DNA of 64,000 bases from contig JAHLJT010009436.1 of the NCBI GenBank assembly GCA_031308135.1, positions 165,580,517 through 165,644,516 of the forward strand, in the 5' to 3' direction. The notes beneath the pieces were generated by a model, which saw nothing but the letters and a program-made list of their open reading frames with translations, was not told the DNA's origin and made no database searches. Positions 37,279-48,801 of the stretch are shown in pieces. Positions within the stretch are counted from its first letter, which is position 1. Each line of letters begins with the position of its first letter. The stretch comes from Acheta domesticus (taxonomy: Eukaryota; Arthropoda; Insecta; Orthoptera; Gryllidae). The position numbers were made by a program, and so were the translations under genes.

Positions 37279-38195
37279 CTTTTTTTACAATTTTATTTAT
37301 TCAGGTTTGGCCTTTGGCCCTCTGCATCCGTATAAGACAACTACAATAGATATAGAATATTTATAAGACATTATATGATGCATAGTAAACAAAATTCTAG
37401 TCTAAAATATAGAAAAATTTTGGAGTTAAATAGGTGATAAATGAGAAAAGACATATCGGTTTGTGTCTCTGGAGGTCCAAAAATTCTCTAGGTAACTTCA
37501 TTTGTAATCTTTTGCGGTGCGGATTCTGTTTACCAAGATGAAAGTGAATTGCTGAAGGAAGTGTAATACTTATATATTTTAAAATATAATTTTTTGGATG
37601 TGAGAGAAAAGTGGACGGGAATGGGAGTAATGCCAACTTCATTATGTAGCTGTGTATTTGGAATGTACCTGTGAGCTTTTGTGATAGTGCGTGGGATTCT
37701 ATTTTGGAAAATTTGCATTTTGTTGATATTTTGGCTGCGGCAGCCCAGACTGGAGAAGCATATGACAGTATGGGACGGATCATTGGCTTATATGGATGAA
37801 TAACATGTAAGGGGGATGCTTTTCTAGGAGTAGTGGATGAACTCTCCTAGAGGCTAGAGCTATTCGGTGTTGTATATTTTTCCGTCACGTAAGTCTTTTA
37901 TCAAACAGATCTGTAAGGAATTTGAAGACTTTTTTGGAGGGCGCAAGGGGATATGTGTGATCTGGAGGGACGTATGGTCTGGGTAGGATAAATATTTTTT
38001 ACCTGGCTTTTATTTGGATTTATTCCAACGTGCCATTTTGCAGTCATATTGGAAAACAATGTGAGGTGGTGTTGCAGATCTTTCACTGCATATTCAAGAT
38101 TTTTGTTAGTGGAATAAAGTGCTGTCTCATCACAGTAAACACAGCTATTGCAGGATTTTGGGTGCTTGATGTATCCGAAGTATATTCTATATAAT
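37279..38195 (-). pseudogene. jockey-like LINE, 5'-truncated, reverse transcriptase relic
   Basis: Minus-strand conceptual pieces match the end of a jockey-type reverse transcriptase. CVYCDETALYSTNK (near 38,105-38,150) is a decayed YADD-type catalytic motif; LFSNMTAKWHVGINPNKSQ (about 38,000-38,060) is the segment after it; MIRPILSYASPVWAAAAK (37,730-37,783) is the typical RPxLxYASPVW block. Stops and frameshifts break it up. A final frame ends at about 37,397, followed by AATAAA and a short A run at 37,279-37,300, as expected for a poly(A)-primed LINE 3' end. The endonuclease and ORF1 parts are missing. It is inactive. Confidence 0.85.
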
Positions 38196-40120
38196 TAAAA
38201 TATTAATTTTTAATTCAAGAGACAGTGAAGTAAGCCAGATCAATCGGGGAATTCCAATTTTGCTAAAAATCTTGTTTACTGTGAAGGCGCTAGTGTTGCT
38301 ACATCGAGGCGTTATTTTAATAGTGGTAAAACTCCACTTTTTTGAGAAATTGAGTTCTTTACATTTTCAGGTCCACGCAAGTGTTATACATTTATTTTGA
38401 AAGCGATAGAACACCAAGTTCTTTCTCTGGACTACACAGCGCATCACAATAAAAGTGAATCACAGAATACTGCAATCTATTTATTTTGATAGTACAACTC
38501 CAGTGGTACGGCTACGTGGTTTTCTACAAGTCTCTTGATGAGTGATTTTCGAGATATTTATAATGTCTGCAGTGATATGATGATAAAGAGCTTGATCCAT
38601 ATTAGGTAACAGGAACAACAAAAATAATATGATTCTATCGCACATTTTTTATTTAACACAGAAATTAAATTTAATGGTGTATGTATTAAAAGACCTTCAA
38701 AAGTCTGTAACAAGAAGGAAGAAAAATTACCAAAATTGTGTCTGTAACTGACTAAAAATTCGATGGATTAGATTTACCAAACACAAGTCTTTTACAAATA
38801 TGTACACGTAAACCTTAAATCACGACATTGGTTGACACTGGAGTTGTATGAATGACGGTCAAAAGGAAAGAAAGACGGACGAACTGACGGGGAGGCGGAG
38901 AGATGGACAGAAGAAGAGACTGACAGATGGAGAGACTGGCTAACCTTAAATGAGGGGTATGATGTTGATTACCTGGCAAATGATAATATCCAGAAACTAC
39001 GATTTCATTGAGAATTTTTGAAGGAAATTTGATTGAGAAAATTGAAATTAGCTGCCTTGTACATTACCACGATCTGAGGGAAAATAACTTTCTTTATTAT
39101 TTTAATTGATTGATAATAGTCTTTAAACAAAATAAAATCATTACAAATTGATAATATGTGTAAACATAGTGGTCAACCTTTTACTTTTTATTCAGTGATA
39201 ACTTCATTTTCATCCCACTGAGCCATATCCTTTTAAAATGTAAACTGAATGCTAGTAGGGAATTATTAATCATAAATTACTAAAATAGTTACATATTATT
39301 TTAATGTTTTGTTATAACTCGGATGTTAAATAAAAACACACAATCAATGCATTTGCCAGAACAGTTAACGACCTTTACATTGGGAAGGCCAACAAATTTT
39401 CCTTTTCCAATTTTTCTTTCAATTTTATCTACTCAATTAGTATCTTCTTTAATGGACGTACCGTCATCAGAAAATTGAGGTAGTAATTGGTGTACACCCT
39501 TCGACGTCAATTAAATTTTATACAAAGGAGGATAAAAGATAAAAAACTTCTTTGTTTGCTCTTTCTCCCTACGTCAGAAGAGTTTAGTAAGGGGAAAGGC
39601 TATATAAAAGCTATAATTTAACTAACAAGTAATTTATTACCAACTTCGCATTATTGACCAACTTCTTACTAACTTTAGAACGGTTCATTAAAATTCAATG
39701 AATACACACAATTGCTCTGTTTTGAAGTGCTATCAATGAAGTTATTTCACATCTGCCGAACAAGCAGCTTTTTCTCATTTAATGCAAATTCCACTAAATA
39801 TAAAATCTCAATTGTTAGTATTCTGAAATTCTGGACAATATGACCATAATACATCTTGTCTGAATAAAATATATGCCTTAAGCATGTACGAATCAAACTA
39901 TTGTAATTGAGGTTCGTATATTCAATACTTTTTGTCGTTAATTACATAATATAATTTTGAACAAAAATGTCATATTGTGCTTTTCATGTATTTTATAAGA
40001 GAAAACTAGCTGGTGTACAACGTGTTGCCGTACTATTTATTCCAGTATTTTACTTACTTATCAGTCTTCCTTTACCACGTTATTCATTTAGGCACGAAAA
40101 AGAATCGCTTCAAGCTGTAG
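38196..40120 (-). other. KCNQ intron, no gene recognised
   Basis: A+T-rich unique DNA; no domain, transposon end or RNA gene was seen. Confidence 0.6.
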
Positions 40121-40304
40121 TGTAAAATGGAAGGAATTTTGTTTGTAATAACGCCATTCCCTCCTCTGTGCTCCTGCCTTCTTCACTCCACTCCGCTCCG
40201 CTCCACCCCCTCCCTCGCTGGGCCTCGGCCACCTGCCAACTGTTCAACGCTCCACCCCGTCCGCTCTCAACGCCGCCCACGCCTACACAACCCCCGTCCA
40301 GGGA

Positions 40305-40815
40305 TGTGCTTCTACGCGTAAAGAACCATAGTCTATGTCTACACGTAAACAACGCGTAGACAACGTACCCTACGCGTAAACAACGCGTAGACAAAGGTAA
40401 TCCATGTAGACAACGGTAATATACCTTTTTTTTGTGGGGCGAATCTAAGAGGGTCAGGCTCCGCTCCCAAAGCCAAAATTTATTTCCAATTATTGGATCA
40501 TAATTATTGGAAATTGATTGAATCACATCTAAAGGAGTACTAAAGGAGTGCAAGTTGGAACAAGTTCCTACTGGTTTCTTGCGAGTGATATGGAGGTTAT
40601 CATTTCTTCATCAGAAATGGTATATTTTGTTTGAACTTACTGAATCGTAAATATTTTTTTTATTACATTAAAACATGCTTCTACTATTACTACTTATTAT
40701 AAACAGTTTTGGATTATGTGATGTGGAAAAATAAATAGACGATACAGAATACACTGTCTACGTAGTCTACATGTAAAAGGAATCACGTAAACTACACGTA
40801 AATGACGCGTAGAAA
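40305..40815. repeat. cluster of ACGCGT motifs
   Basis: Five copies of ACGCGT (40,314, 40,352, 40,372, 40,383 and 40,805), two within TACGCGTA, are mixed with related ACACGTAAAC and GTAGACAACG words. The pieces read as short direct and inverted repeats. They may be degenerate minisatellite or protein-binding sites; the function is unknown. Confidence 0.6.
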
Positions 40816-40889
40816 ACACGCCTAAATGTAAAATTCTTCTTCGGCACAACTCTGCCCCGTCTCCCGTCCCGCCTCCCAGGGCTCTCAAC

Positions 40890-42740
40890 CCTTATCTGCA
40901 ATGGCTAAATGCATTGCGGATTCCAATAGATTTGTTTTCTAGAAAACTATAATGGAATTTTAAAATGAAAAAAAAAACAACAACCGACGAACTATTTCAT
41001 GTTAAGATGTATAAGTATAGAAAAATTCAAGAAAATCTCATACCGATTGAAATATTTTTCAGGGCATACAGACACACATTCATGATACTAGTACATTGAC
41101 TACGTACATTGACAGAACGTCCAATACAGTTTTCTAAATAAAACAATTAAGATCTTGAGTTTTTTCTCGTGAGTCTCCGTAAAACAAAATTTCTTTCTTT
41201 GAATGTTTCTATTTTCAAAAACTTCGCCGAGGAAGACAACAGAACATATAGTACTTTAAGCTACAAGAATCACTAAACAAAAGTATTGCAGCGAAAAGTA
41301 ATTCTGTAGAAAGCTGCTGTCCGGGTCGGGGTTAAAACGATGGCTCTCAGCGCAGGGAGTGCAGCCAAATTCTTTCTGTTCAAGAGAAGAGGAAGGGATA
41401 TTCTTCGTGTCCGCTTTTTCATCAGAGGTTGAATGAACAGATGGATAAAATAAGGGGAGGGTAAGCTGCACGGAGACAATAACATAAAATCCTTCAAAAC
41501 GGGTAAGTAGGTCGAATAAGACGAGATTGTAAAAACGAACAAGCATATAACAGGACAAAGATATTGAATTAAATGATATGAACAAGGAAGTCCGGGTACA
41601 TTTAGTTCAAGGAGGATTGCCAAAGATCGCAAAAACAGAAAGGTGATGACACAATAGAATTGAAGTGATATGGTTTGTTTACGAGTTGGAATATCAACCC
41701 AAGTTACAATTTCTTTTGATTTTTCGAAACTGGTAATTAATTACAATATTCTTTGTGAAGAGTACAAAAAAATTCGTATGCGTACTTTATCTTCATCGAA
41801 TGCCATGCAAGACTTCGGTTCATCTATAAAGCTTAATTAAAGCAAAGAAGTTAGTTTCTGGGACGTACTCGAGAATAGAATGAACGTGCCAAGACGAATA
41901 GGAGATCTTTGAGGTAGATTATTTTGAGAGCGATTGTGGACTTGAATGGCATGATACTTGGGCCATGCAAATTTAATTACTTTTACTGTGATAAGAATAA
42001 ACACAGTACACATACATGAAAATTTACTTCTTTCATTTTCTGTCCCAAGAAAAAAGGTTTACTTACAGAGTATGCTTTAAGGATCAAAGTAAAGTAGCCG
42101 AATTTGGGATCATAGACCGAGATGTAATTTACAATATGATGGAGGATGATATAATTATTATTTAGATGCTTTAAGAAGAATAAAACAAAAGGGAATTGTT
42201 GTTTACGCAGCGATAAAAATTATATTTTTACCTACAAATGGAAATATTGCATTTAAATTTATTTAATATTTTCAATTTTAACTTCCTAGATGAGCAGAGA
42301 GTGTAAATTATATGGCGCTAATTAAGCATTAACCTTATACATCTAATACTGAGGATATGAGTTCCGCTCCAGGGTTGGCGTCCCTTGGGGAAAGTGGAAA
42401 TCGAGAGCGGATTTTAAGTTCGTAAAATAAAGAAAACAGAGTGCTTGACGATTGGTGAAATTCTGTGCTTTCCTGTATTGACTTTCCAGAATAACAAGCA
42501 TTCCTTAATTAATTAGAATGACAGTAATTAAATATAATTTTGTAATGGAACATCATCTAAAATATGTACTTTTGAACATTTTTCTAAATCCGAGAATAAA
42601 CGAGCGAGGCCACTGTTAAAAATTATTTTTATTAAAACGTTGGTGAAACGTTCGTAGGAGAGACAAAAGCATTTAATGTAAAAATACCCGCCTATGCCGC
42701 CACACAAAGTTAGTATTAAGTATGTCACATCAATTAAGTA
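40890..42740 (-). other. KCNQ intron, no gene recognised
   Basis: A+T-rich DNA without recognisable coding sequence, element ends or RNA genes. Confidence 0.6.
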
Positions 42741-43686
42741 CGAAGGTCACTCAATAATTAAGGAGACAAATTGGTCTGGAGAAAAAACAGTTGGTAGGAC
42801 AAGTTTTTTAATTTTAGGACTTTGCGTTGGCATCACTGGTATGAGTCCATACTATCTGCAGGATCAGAATTATTGTGATCATAATTTCAAAATTAAGTTG
42901 AACGATGGCGTGTCCACTTCAAAATTTCACATTGGTTGAAAAACGTTCTGTGATTAGCTTTTTGCTTGTTGAAGGTGATAAACCAGCTAATATATACTTT
43001 AGAATGACTGAAGTGTATGGTGAACGTACTGTGAATAGTGGGAAGTTTTAGAAGTGGGTTGAACACCCTTTGAAAGTAGTATGTGGGTTGAACACCGAAT
43101 GTAGATTGGTTCGAAAGTGGTATGAACACCGCCCTGGCGGCATAATCAGGAATTTTAATGGTGTTTTTGGGTCGCTGTAGGTGTTTTTTTGTGAATATCT
43201 CGAAGAGAAGCATACAAAAAGCAGGTAATACTAATTAAATAAGCTTTTGAACAAAGTAAAGCCAGCTACGAGAGAGAAACGTCGCAAAACACAGATGAGA
43301 GGTATGATTCTCCGGCAAGACTACGCACGTCCTCACACTGCTCAACAAATACGTGAAACCATTGACAAAATGGATTGGGGAGGTACTGTCGCATATCGCT
43401 TGTAGCCCCGATTTAGCACAATCTGATTTTAATTTCTTTGGTTCATTGTAGCAGGCATTACGTGGGGAAACGTTCCAGGACAACGGATGTTAAACATTTG
43501 TGGGAAATTGGTTCAACCACCAAGATAGAGTGTTTTTGCAGCAGGCGTAAAAAAGCTGGTAGCCCGTCGGGATATATGCATAAATGCTGGTAAGGATTAT
43601 ATTGAAATGTAGGAAAAGTCTTTTTTTTTGCAAAAATAAATGTTTATTTCTCTAGACAAATTTGTCTTTAATTATTGAATGCCCCA
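42741..43686 (+). pseudogene. mariner-family transposon relic
   Basis: The start near 42,744 (GGTCACTCAATAATTAAGGA then GACAAATTGGTCTGGAGAAA) and the end at 43,641-43,686 are imperfect inverted repeats of each other over about 45 bp. TA precedes the left end. An ATG at 42,905 opens VEKRSVISFLLVEGDKPANI then YFRMTEVYGERTV, the N-terminal helix-turn-helix of a mariner transposase, before a stop. Further on come DYARPHTAQQIRETIDKMDW (second catalytic Asp region) and CSPDLAQSDFNFFGSL (third Asp region of a DD34D enzyme) in shifted frames. At about 945 bp it is shorter than intact mariners (near 1.3 kb), so internal sequence has been lost. It cannot encode a working transposase. Confidence 0.9.
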
Positions 43687-43899
43687 TTTGTTTGACTCGA
43701 CGAGAAATAACGTGCAATGTAGCATGGAGGTTAGGCAAAGCCTGGAAGGTTTACACGAGTGCAAAGGTCCATCGGTTGAAGCTTGGAGACGCGGAAGGCG
43801 CCATCCGAAAGGAGCCCGAACTACAAAAGCAGGTGTGCAAACTGTCTGCGGCCTCCGCCAGCGCCGGCGTCAGCTGCGGCGGAAGCGTCTGCGAACGAG

Positions 43900-44340
43900 G
43901 GGGCGGTGGTGGTAGCGATGGCACGGGGGGTGGCGTAGACGGTGGTGTGAGCGGTGGCGGCGAGGGTGGAGTGAAGTGGGAAGGCGGTGTGAAGGGAGCG
44001 GTGTGAAGGAGGACGGTGTGGAGGAGAACGTTGTGAAGGGGGATGGTGTAAAGGTGGACTGTGTGAAGGAGGACTGTGTGAAGGAGGACTGTGTGAAGGG
44101 GGACGGTGTGAAGGAGTTCGGTGTGAAGGAGGACGGTGTGGAGGAGGACGGTGTGAAGGGGGACGGTGTGAAGGAGAACGGTGTGAAAGAGGACGGTGTG
44201 AAGGAGAACGGTGTGGAGGAGAACGGTGTGAAGGAGGACGGTGTGAAGGAGGACTGTGTGAAGGAGGACTGTGTGAAGGGGGCGATGTGAAGGGGACGGT
44301 GTGAAGAGGGATAGTGTGAAGGGGAACAGTGTCAAGGAGA
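43900..44340. repeat. 15-bp minisatellite, GTGTGAAGGAGGACG type
   Basis: Over 20 units of the form GTGTGAAGGRGGACG. Because 15 is a multiple of three, all frames stay open: plus reads GVKED repeats and minus reads LLHTV or PSHRP repeats. Flanking G+C-rich DNA reaches 44,750. No splice context or non-repetitive coding part supports a gene. Confidence 0.93.
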
Positions 44341-44922
44341 TAGAGTGAAGGCCGGTGGCAGGGGGGCGGTGGCGTGGCGGGGGTTTGCGTTTGGCGGTTT
44401 CTGGTGCAGCGGGGGTAGTAGGGCAAGGGGGCGATGGCGGGGCAGGGGGGGCAGAACGTCTGGACGTCTCAACGGCGGCGCGGGTCGCGGCGCGCCGTCG
44501 TCGGAAAGGATGGTGGGGGAGGGGAAGGGGGTGACGCCGGCGCCTCCATTGATTTCCTTTAACGAGGCGCGGCCGGCGGCGCGGCGTCTAGCGCGACGCG
44601 ACGGGACGCGTCGTGTGACGACGCCCACGCCACCGCCGCTGCGACGCCGCGCCAACGCGGTGGGGGTGGGGGAAGTAAGTGATTCGCGCGGCGCCAGCCA
44701 CGCCAGCCAAGCGCCCAGGGAGCAACCGACCGTGGTAGAGCGGTAAGAAGAATCGATTTCAACCTCTCTGGACTGGGGTACAAATATTACGAAACCCTCG
44801 AAATTACTGGAAAACATAACGGTTTTCAGAATGGATTCCTTTCCATTCTGACTGTTCCCTTTGCCGTTCATTCAATAATAGCTCTGACATTCCAATCATG
44901 CAGATAATATTAGAGAAATCGG

Positions 44923-44924
<2 letters not shown>

Positions 44925-44983
<59 letters not shown>

Positions 44984-45290
44984 CTCTAAATCACGACTAA
45001 AGATGTTATGTGTCGGCTGAATATAAAATCTATTCCAGGTTGCAACCAGCTACCTAAGGAGTAGATCTAGGGACTGTCGGTGCTTCTACAATACTTTGCG
45101 CAAAATGTGGGCTGTTCCAAATAAAGCGATTTCTTGCACTTCCCAGTCTTTTGAATTACCTGGGAGTTTAGACAAGTTCTTACACAAATTTTGCGGAACA
45201 AATCCCAGAGCTCCGATAACTATCAGGAAGACCTGTGCTTTTACGCCCCACATTCGGCTGATCTCGATTTCCAAACTCTTGTATTTAAGA

Positions 45291-45351
<61 letters not shown>

Positions 45352-45355
45352 TAGA
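44925..45355 (-). mobile_element. LINE 3' fragment between (AAT)n tracts
   Basis: On the minus strand a frame reads MWGVKAQVFLIVIGALGFVP, QNLCKNLSKLP and then EIALFGTAHILRKVL followed by stop (about 45,086-45,265). The VIGALGxxPKxL... and LxGTARILRKVL blocks recur at the C-terminus of widespread non-LTR retrotransposon ORFs. A roughly 90-base 3' region follows and ends in (AAT)n at 44,925-44,982, as in LINEs with microsatellite tails. The 5' border is another (AAT)n tract at 45,287-45,352. The family is not identified. Confidence 0.65.
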
Positions 45356-47100
45356 CTATTATTATTGATCCTTCATAAAATGTAATTGATTAAATCATTT
45401 AAATCAACCAATAATATATCATTCAGTAATATTATAGCAGGGTTTCATAACCGACAGCTTGATGCGGCAAGGCATTAGTAAGGGATTAGGGCAGTAAGCA
45501 GCGAGGTATGACTGAACGTGAAGTAAAGTAAAGTAAATTAAAATGAATTGTAAATTTAAAACCTATGCGAAAAGCCAATTATTCAAAGTATGAAATCATC
45601 ACAGGATCATCACGAATGTGAAAGGATACAACTAACGAAAGCCATTGACGCATTAGGTAGCACATTCTGCAGATCGATTGCGCTGAAATGGTGGTGTATG
45701 TTCCTCTAATGCCGTGCCATCGGAGGCGACAGAGATAAACTCCGTGATAAGAATTTCTCACACCGGTTTGCTGGGAAATCTGATATTTATGGTGTGGGAG
45801 CGTAGAGTGAAAACGTAGTGCTACAATGTGTTACCGATTGCGAGCTGATGAGGCTTTCGGAAAGGTAAAATGAAAGTGGAAGTGCTGTCAATACGTGTGA
45901 GGAAAGCATAAGTCACGAGTACATGTTGATCGGTCCTTGATAAAAGGAAAAGGGAGACGAGAGAGAATTTTCCAGTTCGTGGTATTTAAGCATTCACTAA
46001 ACACATAACACATCTGAGTTTGAGTCCTGACTTTTATTTTGAGTATATTATTCGGTATGTGGGTTTCTACTGTAATGCATTGCTTTTTATAAGGTTCATA
46101 ATACTCCATCACTAAATGCCTCACGCACTGAATTTTTTTACCAACTGTTACTTTCGTATGAAGTCCATGCTTTTAATCCTTTGTCTGATATATACGATAA
46201 TATTCAGTCTGACATATACAATCACAAGGTGAGATTTTACCTACAGAAATAATATACCTACTCTCTTATCTCTGAGTCATGGATTGAACTACTCACGGTA
46301 GATGAAAGCCTAAAACTGGAACACATTAAATTCAAAATGAATAATTTTAAAGTGTATCTATATGTTATCGTGGAAGAACTCCTGAATATTGATTTCAAAT
46401 TAATTAATACATTTCTACATTGAATTGTAGAGAGATGTTTCAATTATCAACCCATAATTTCAGAACAAATTTGAAGTTAAAATGTGTACTGGATATACCT
46501 GTCCTTTTAAAATCGGTGTGATGCGAAAAACTACACTTAAGCGCCGTCAACATTTTCGAAGCAATAAATAAAACCTGTTAGCGAGGGCACGAGTCGGAAA
46601 CTTGTGCCGCAGACGTCGTGCGGACGATTAGAGGGCGTCACTAATGAATGGGGCTGGCGTGACAGCGAGTTGGTTTTCCCACACGGAAGGAGAGGTGGCT
46701 TCACAGGGACTTTGGACCATTCGCTTCGAATCGGTTCTCCCCCCCCCCCCAGCGGCGCCTCCTTTGAAGCTCCTCGGCGCCTGGCTCTCAGAGCGCGGAA
46801 GCTCCCGTCGAACGCAAGCGGTCTTCTCGCGTCAAACGATTTCGCTAGCGACACAACGGAGGCGCCCTCAACACGAGGCACCTTGCGACAGTCACGAGCA
46901 CTCTCCGTGCTTCGAGGCCACCTCCCTGGGAGGAGGGACGAGATGAGTGCGCTGGAGGAAGCCATGAGGCGTTTTTCAAAACATGGTTTTAAATATTACT
47001 TCTCGTTGCAATGATTGTCAAGAAAGGAATACACCGGTTCATTTAGGGCTGTATCATTTTTATTTATTTTTTGTTATTTGAAACATTATATCGGGCTAAA
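45356..47100 (-). other. KCNQ intron, no gene recognised
   Basis: A+T-rich, with a G+C-richer unique stretch at 46.6-46.95 kb that is open in several frames without recognisable protein. A polypurine run begins at about 47,105 and continues to 47,290. Confidence 0.6.
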
Positions 47101-47452
47101 CATTACAGGAAAAAGAGTAAGGGGGACACGAAATAAGAGTGAAAGGTAGCCCATAGAAATGAAACGGAGAGAGAAAGAGATAAAAGAAGATAACAGAAAG
47201 AGAAAAGAAAGAGAAAAATATTGAAATAAGACAAAAAAAGAAAGGAGGAAGAAGAAGATAGTTGCACATACAAAAAGATGAGATGGTAATAGGGAAATGC
47301 TAGAACTTAGAGAAACGATAAAGATGTACAGAGAGGAAGTCAACTGAACATTGACAAGAAATTTGAGGCAAAGCGTAGTGGATAAAACCGAAACAAAAAT
47401 GTTGAATAAAGAAAGGAGACGTGAGGGAGAAGGGCGAAGACAGCGTACTCAC

Positions 47453-47563
47453 CGCCGGTAGCGCGAAGAAGGAGATGCCGAGCAGCGCGCAGAAGGACGC
47501 GATAACCTTCCCTTGCCACGTGATGGGCACCGCGTCGCCGTAGCCCACGGTGCACAGGGTGAT
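47453..47563 (-). CDS. KCNQ: KCNQ exon: pore loop, selectivity filter and S6
   Basis: This phase 0-0 exon of 37 codons starts after gtgtgttgcag and ends GCG/GTGAGT. It reads [20 protein letters not shown], then [23 protein letters not shown] is the K+ selectivity filter; the Cys before it replaces the Thr usual in vertebrate KCNQ. The residue two after Asp is Val, the KCNQ1-like state associated with low sensitivity to external TEA, where KCNQ2 has Tyr. S6 ends in FFALPA, and the gating hinge GILGSG follows in the next exon. A 12-bp minisatellite that is pyrimidine-rich on this strand begins about 50 bp upstream of the acceptor. Confidence 0.98.
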
Positions 47564-47610
47564 CTGCAACACACAGCGCTCGGCTCGCACCCCACAGCCC
47601 CGAACCCCGC

Positions 47611-47920
47611 GAGCCAAGGCGAGAGGCAAGGCGAGAGGCAAGGCGAGAGGCAAGGCGAGAGGCAAGGCGAGAGGCAAGGCGAGAGGCAAAGCGAGAGGCA
47701 AGGCGAGAGGCAAGGCGAGAGGCAAGGCGAGAGGCAAGGCGAGCGGCAAGGCGAGCGGCAAGGCGAGAAGCAAGGCGAGAGGCAAGGCGAGAGGCAAGGC
47801 GAGCGGCAAGGCAAGCGGCAAGGCGAGAGGCAAGGCCTAGAGGCAAGGCCGAGAGGCAAGGCCGAGAGGCAAGGCCGACAGGCAAGGCAGAGAGGCAAGG
47901 CGAGAGGCAAGGTGAGAGGC
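47611..47920. repeat. 12-bp minisatellite beside the pore exon
   Basis: About 26 units of AGGCAAGGCGAG, some 13 bp long near the right end. On the gene's strand the unit reads CTCGCCTTGCCT and is pyrimidine-rich. The array ends 47 bp upstream of the pore exon's acceptor. The predicted open frames across it (R/Q/G repeats, or A-L-P-L repeats on minus) are artefacts. Confidence 0.95.
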
Positions 47921-48572
47921 ATTTTCGCAAAAACAGTGATTGAAGAGGGTAGTTCATTAGTGACATAATTAATCAAAGAAACTTCTTACACGACGAGTTG
48001 TAGATGTAGTAAAATATTGAAAGAAAAATAAAACCTTCAAGTCGAGAAAATTTCCAAATGTTTACCAAATGATTAATGGGCATGGCGCCACATGGTTAAT
48101 TTCTCAATGATTTGTGGGGAAGTTATAAAACATCTGTGATATAATCCATACATTTACAGTGCTTTTATTGTGATAATTATCATTATCAAATTCGCATATA
48201 TTAAAACTTGGAATACAATTTTAAATTCCTACAACACGTTCAATTTCAAATTCATTAAATTCAAATAATGCAAAACACATTCCTTCACAAAATTTTTAAA
48301 AAGTAAATCAAAATTATGAATAAAATTCTTTATTTGTTTTCCCAATATTTTTCAAGGTACTCCTCCCCACTCTACAGCTTAGTGAAATTGTTTGATACCA
48401 TGGAAGGTGAAATTTTAAAGAATGAATAAAAAACGAATAAATCAACTTTAGTAATCTTTCATTTCCCTTGTAATATCTGAACGCCTCACAACCAAAGTGA
48501 GTAGCCGGGAGAAATCATTCGCATTTAAAGCCTTTTTTCAAACGAAAGCAGAGTGTCGTGTGGAGTACTTAC

Positions 48573-48701
48573 CACGCCCCACCACAGCGCGTCCGCGAAG
48601 TTGGAGAAGTGCGTTGGGTTCGCCTCCTTCTCCGCCAGGTACACCAGGAAGGACGCGAAGATGAGGCCCAGGAAGCCGATGTACAGCGTCGTTATCAGCT
48701 C
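48573..48701 (-). CDS. KCNQ: KCNQ exon: S5 and turret
   Basis: This phase 0-0 exon of 43 codons lies between a tgcag acceptor and a GTG/GTAAGT donor. It encodes [20 protein letters not shown] (S5), [15 protein letters not shown] (turret) and ADALWWGV (start of the pore helix). The residue matching KCNQ2 Trp236, which binds retigabine-type openers, is Leu (in ITTLYIG), as in KCNQ1. The ADALWWG stretch is nearly invariant in the family. The exon reads cleanly into the pore exon 1 kb away. Confidence 0.98.
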
Positions 48702-48801
48702 CTGCAATGCAACGCTCCTTCACTGCAGTTTACTCCGGCAGCCAGGTGCGCGCGCTTAGCTCTCTAAGCCAAATAGTATTTTATGCAATTACTTTATAAT
48801 G

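Noticed and set aside
43751..44335. Long open frames in both strands with pentapeptide repeats
   Set aside because: They follow from a 15-bp tandem unit without stops; no splice context and no non-repetitive protein.
44728..44760. Possible tRNA start (GTGGTAGAGCGGTAAG)
   Set aside because: It resembles an A box, but no B box or acceptor-stem pairing follows within tRNA distance.
44332..44871. Minus and plus frames in G+C-rich DNA right of the 15-bp repeat
   Set aside because: No recognisable domain or convincing splice sites; open because of high GC.
47300..47976. A-L-P-L, R-Q-G-E and S-C-L-S-P repeat frames
   Set aside because: They come from the 12-bp minisatellite. Only 47,453-47,563 is true exon.
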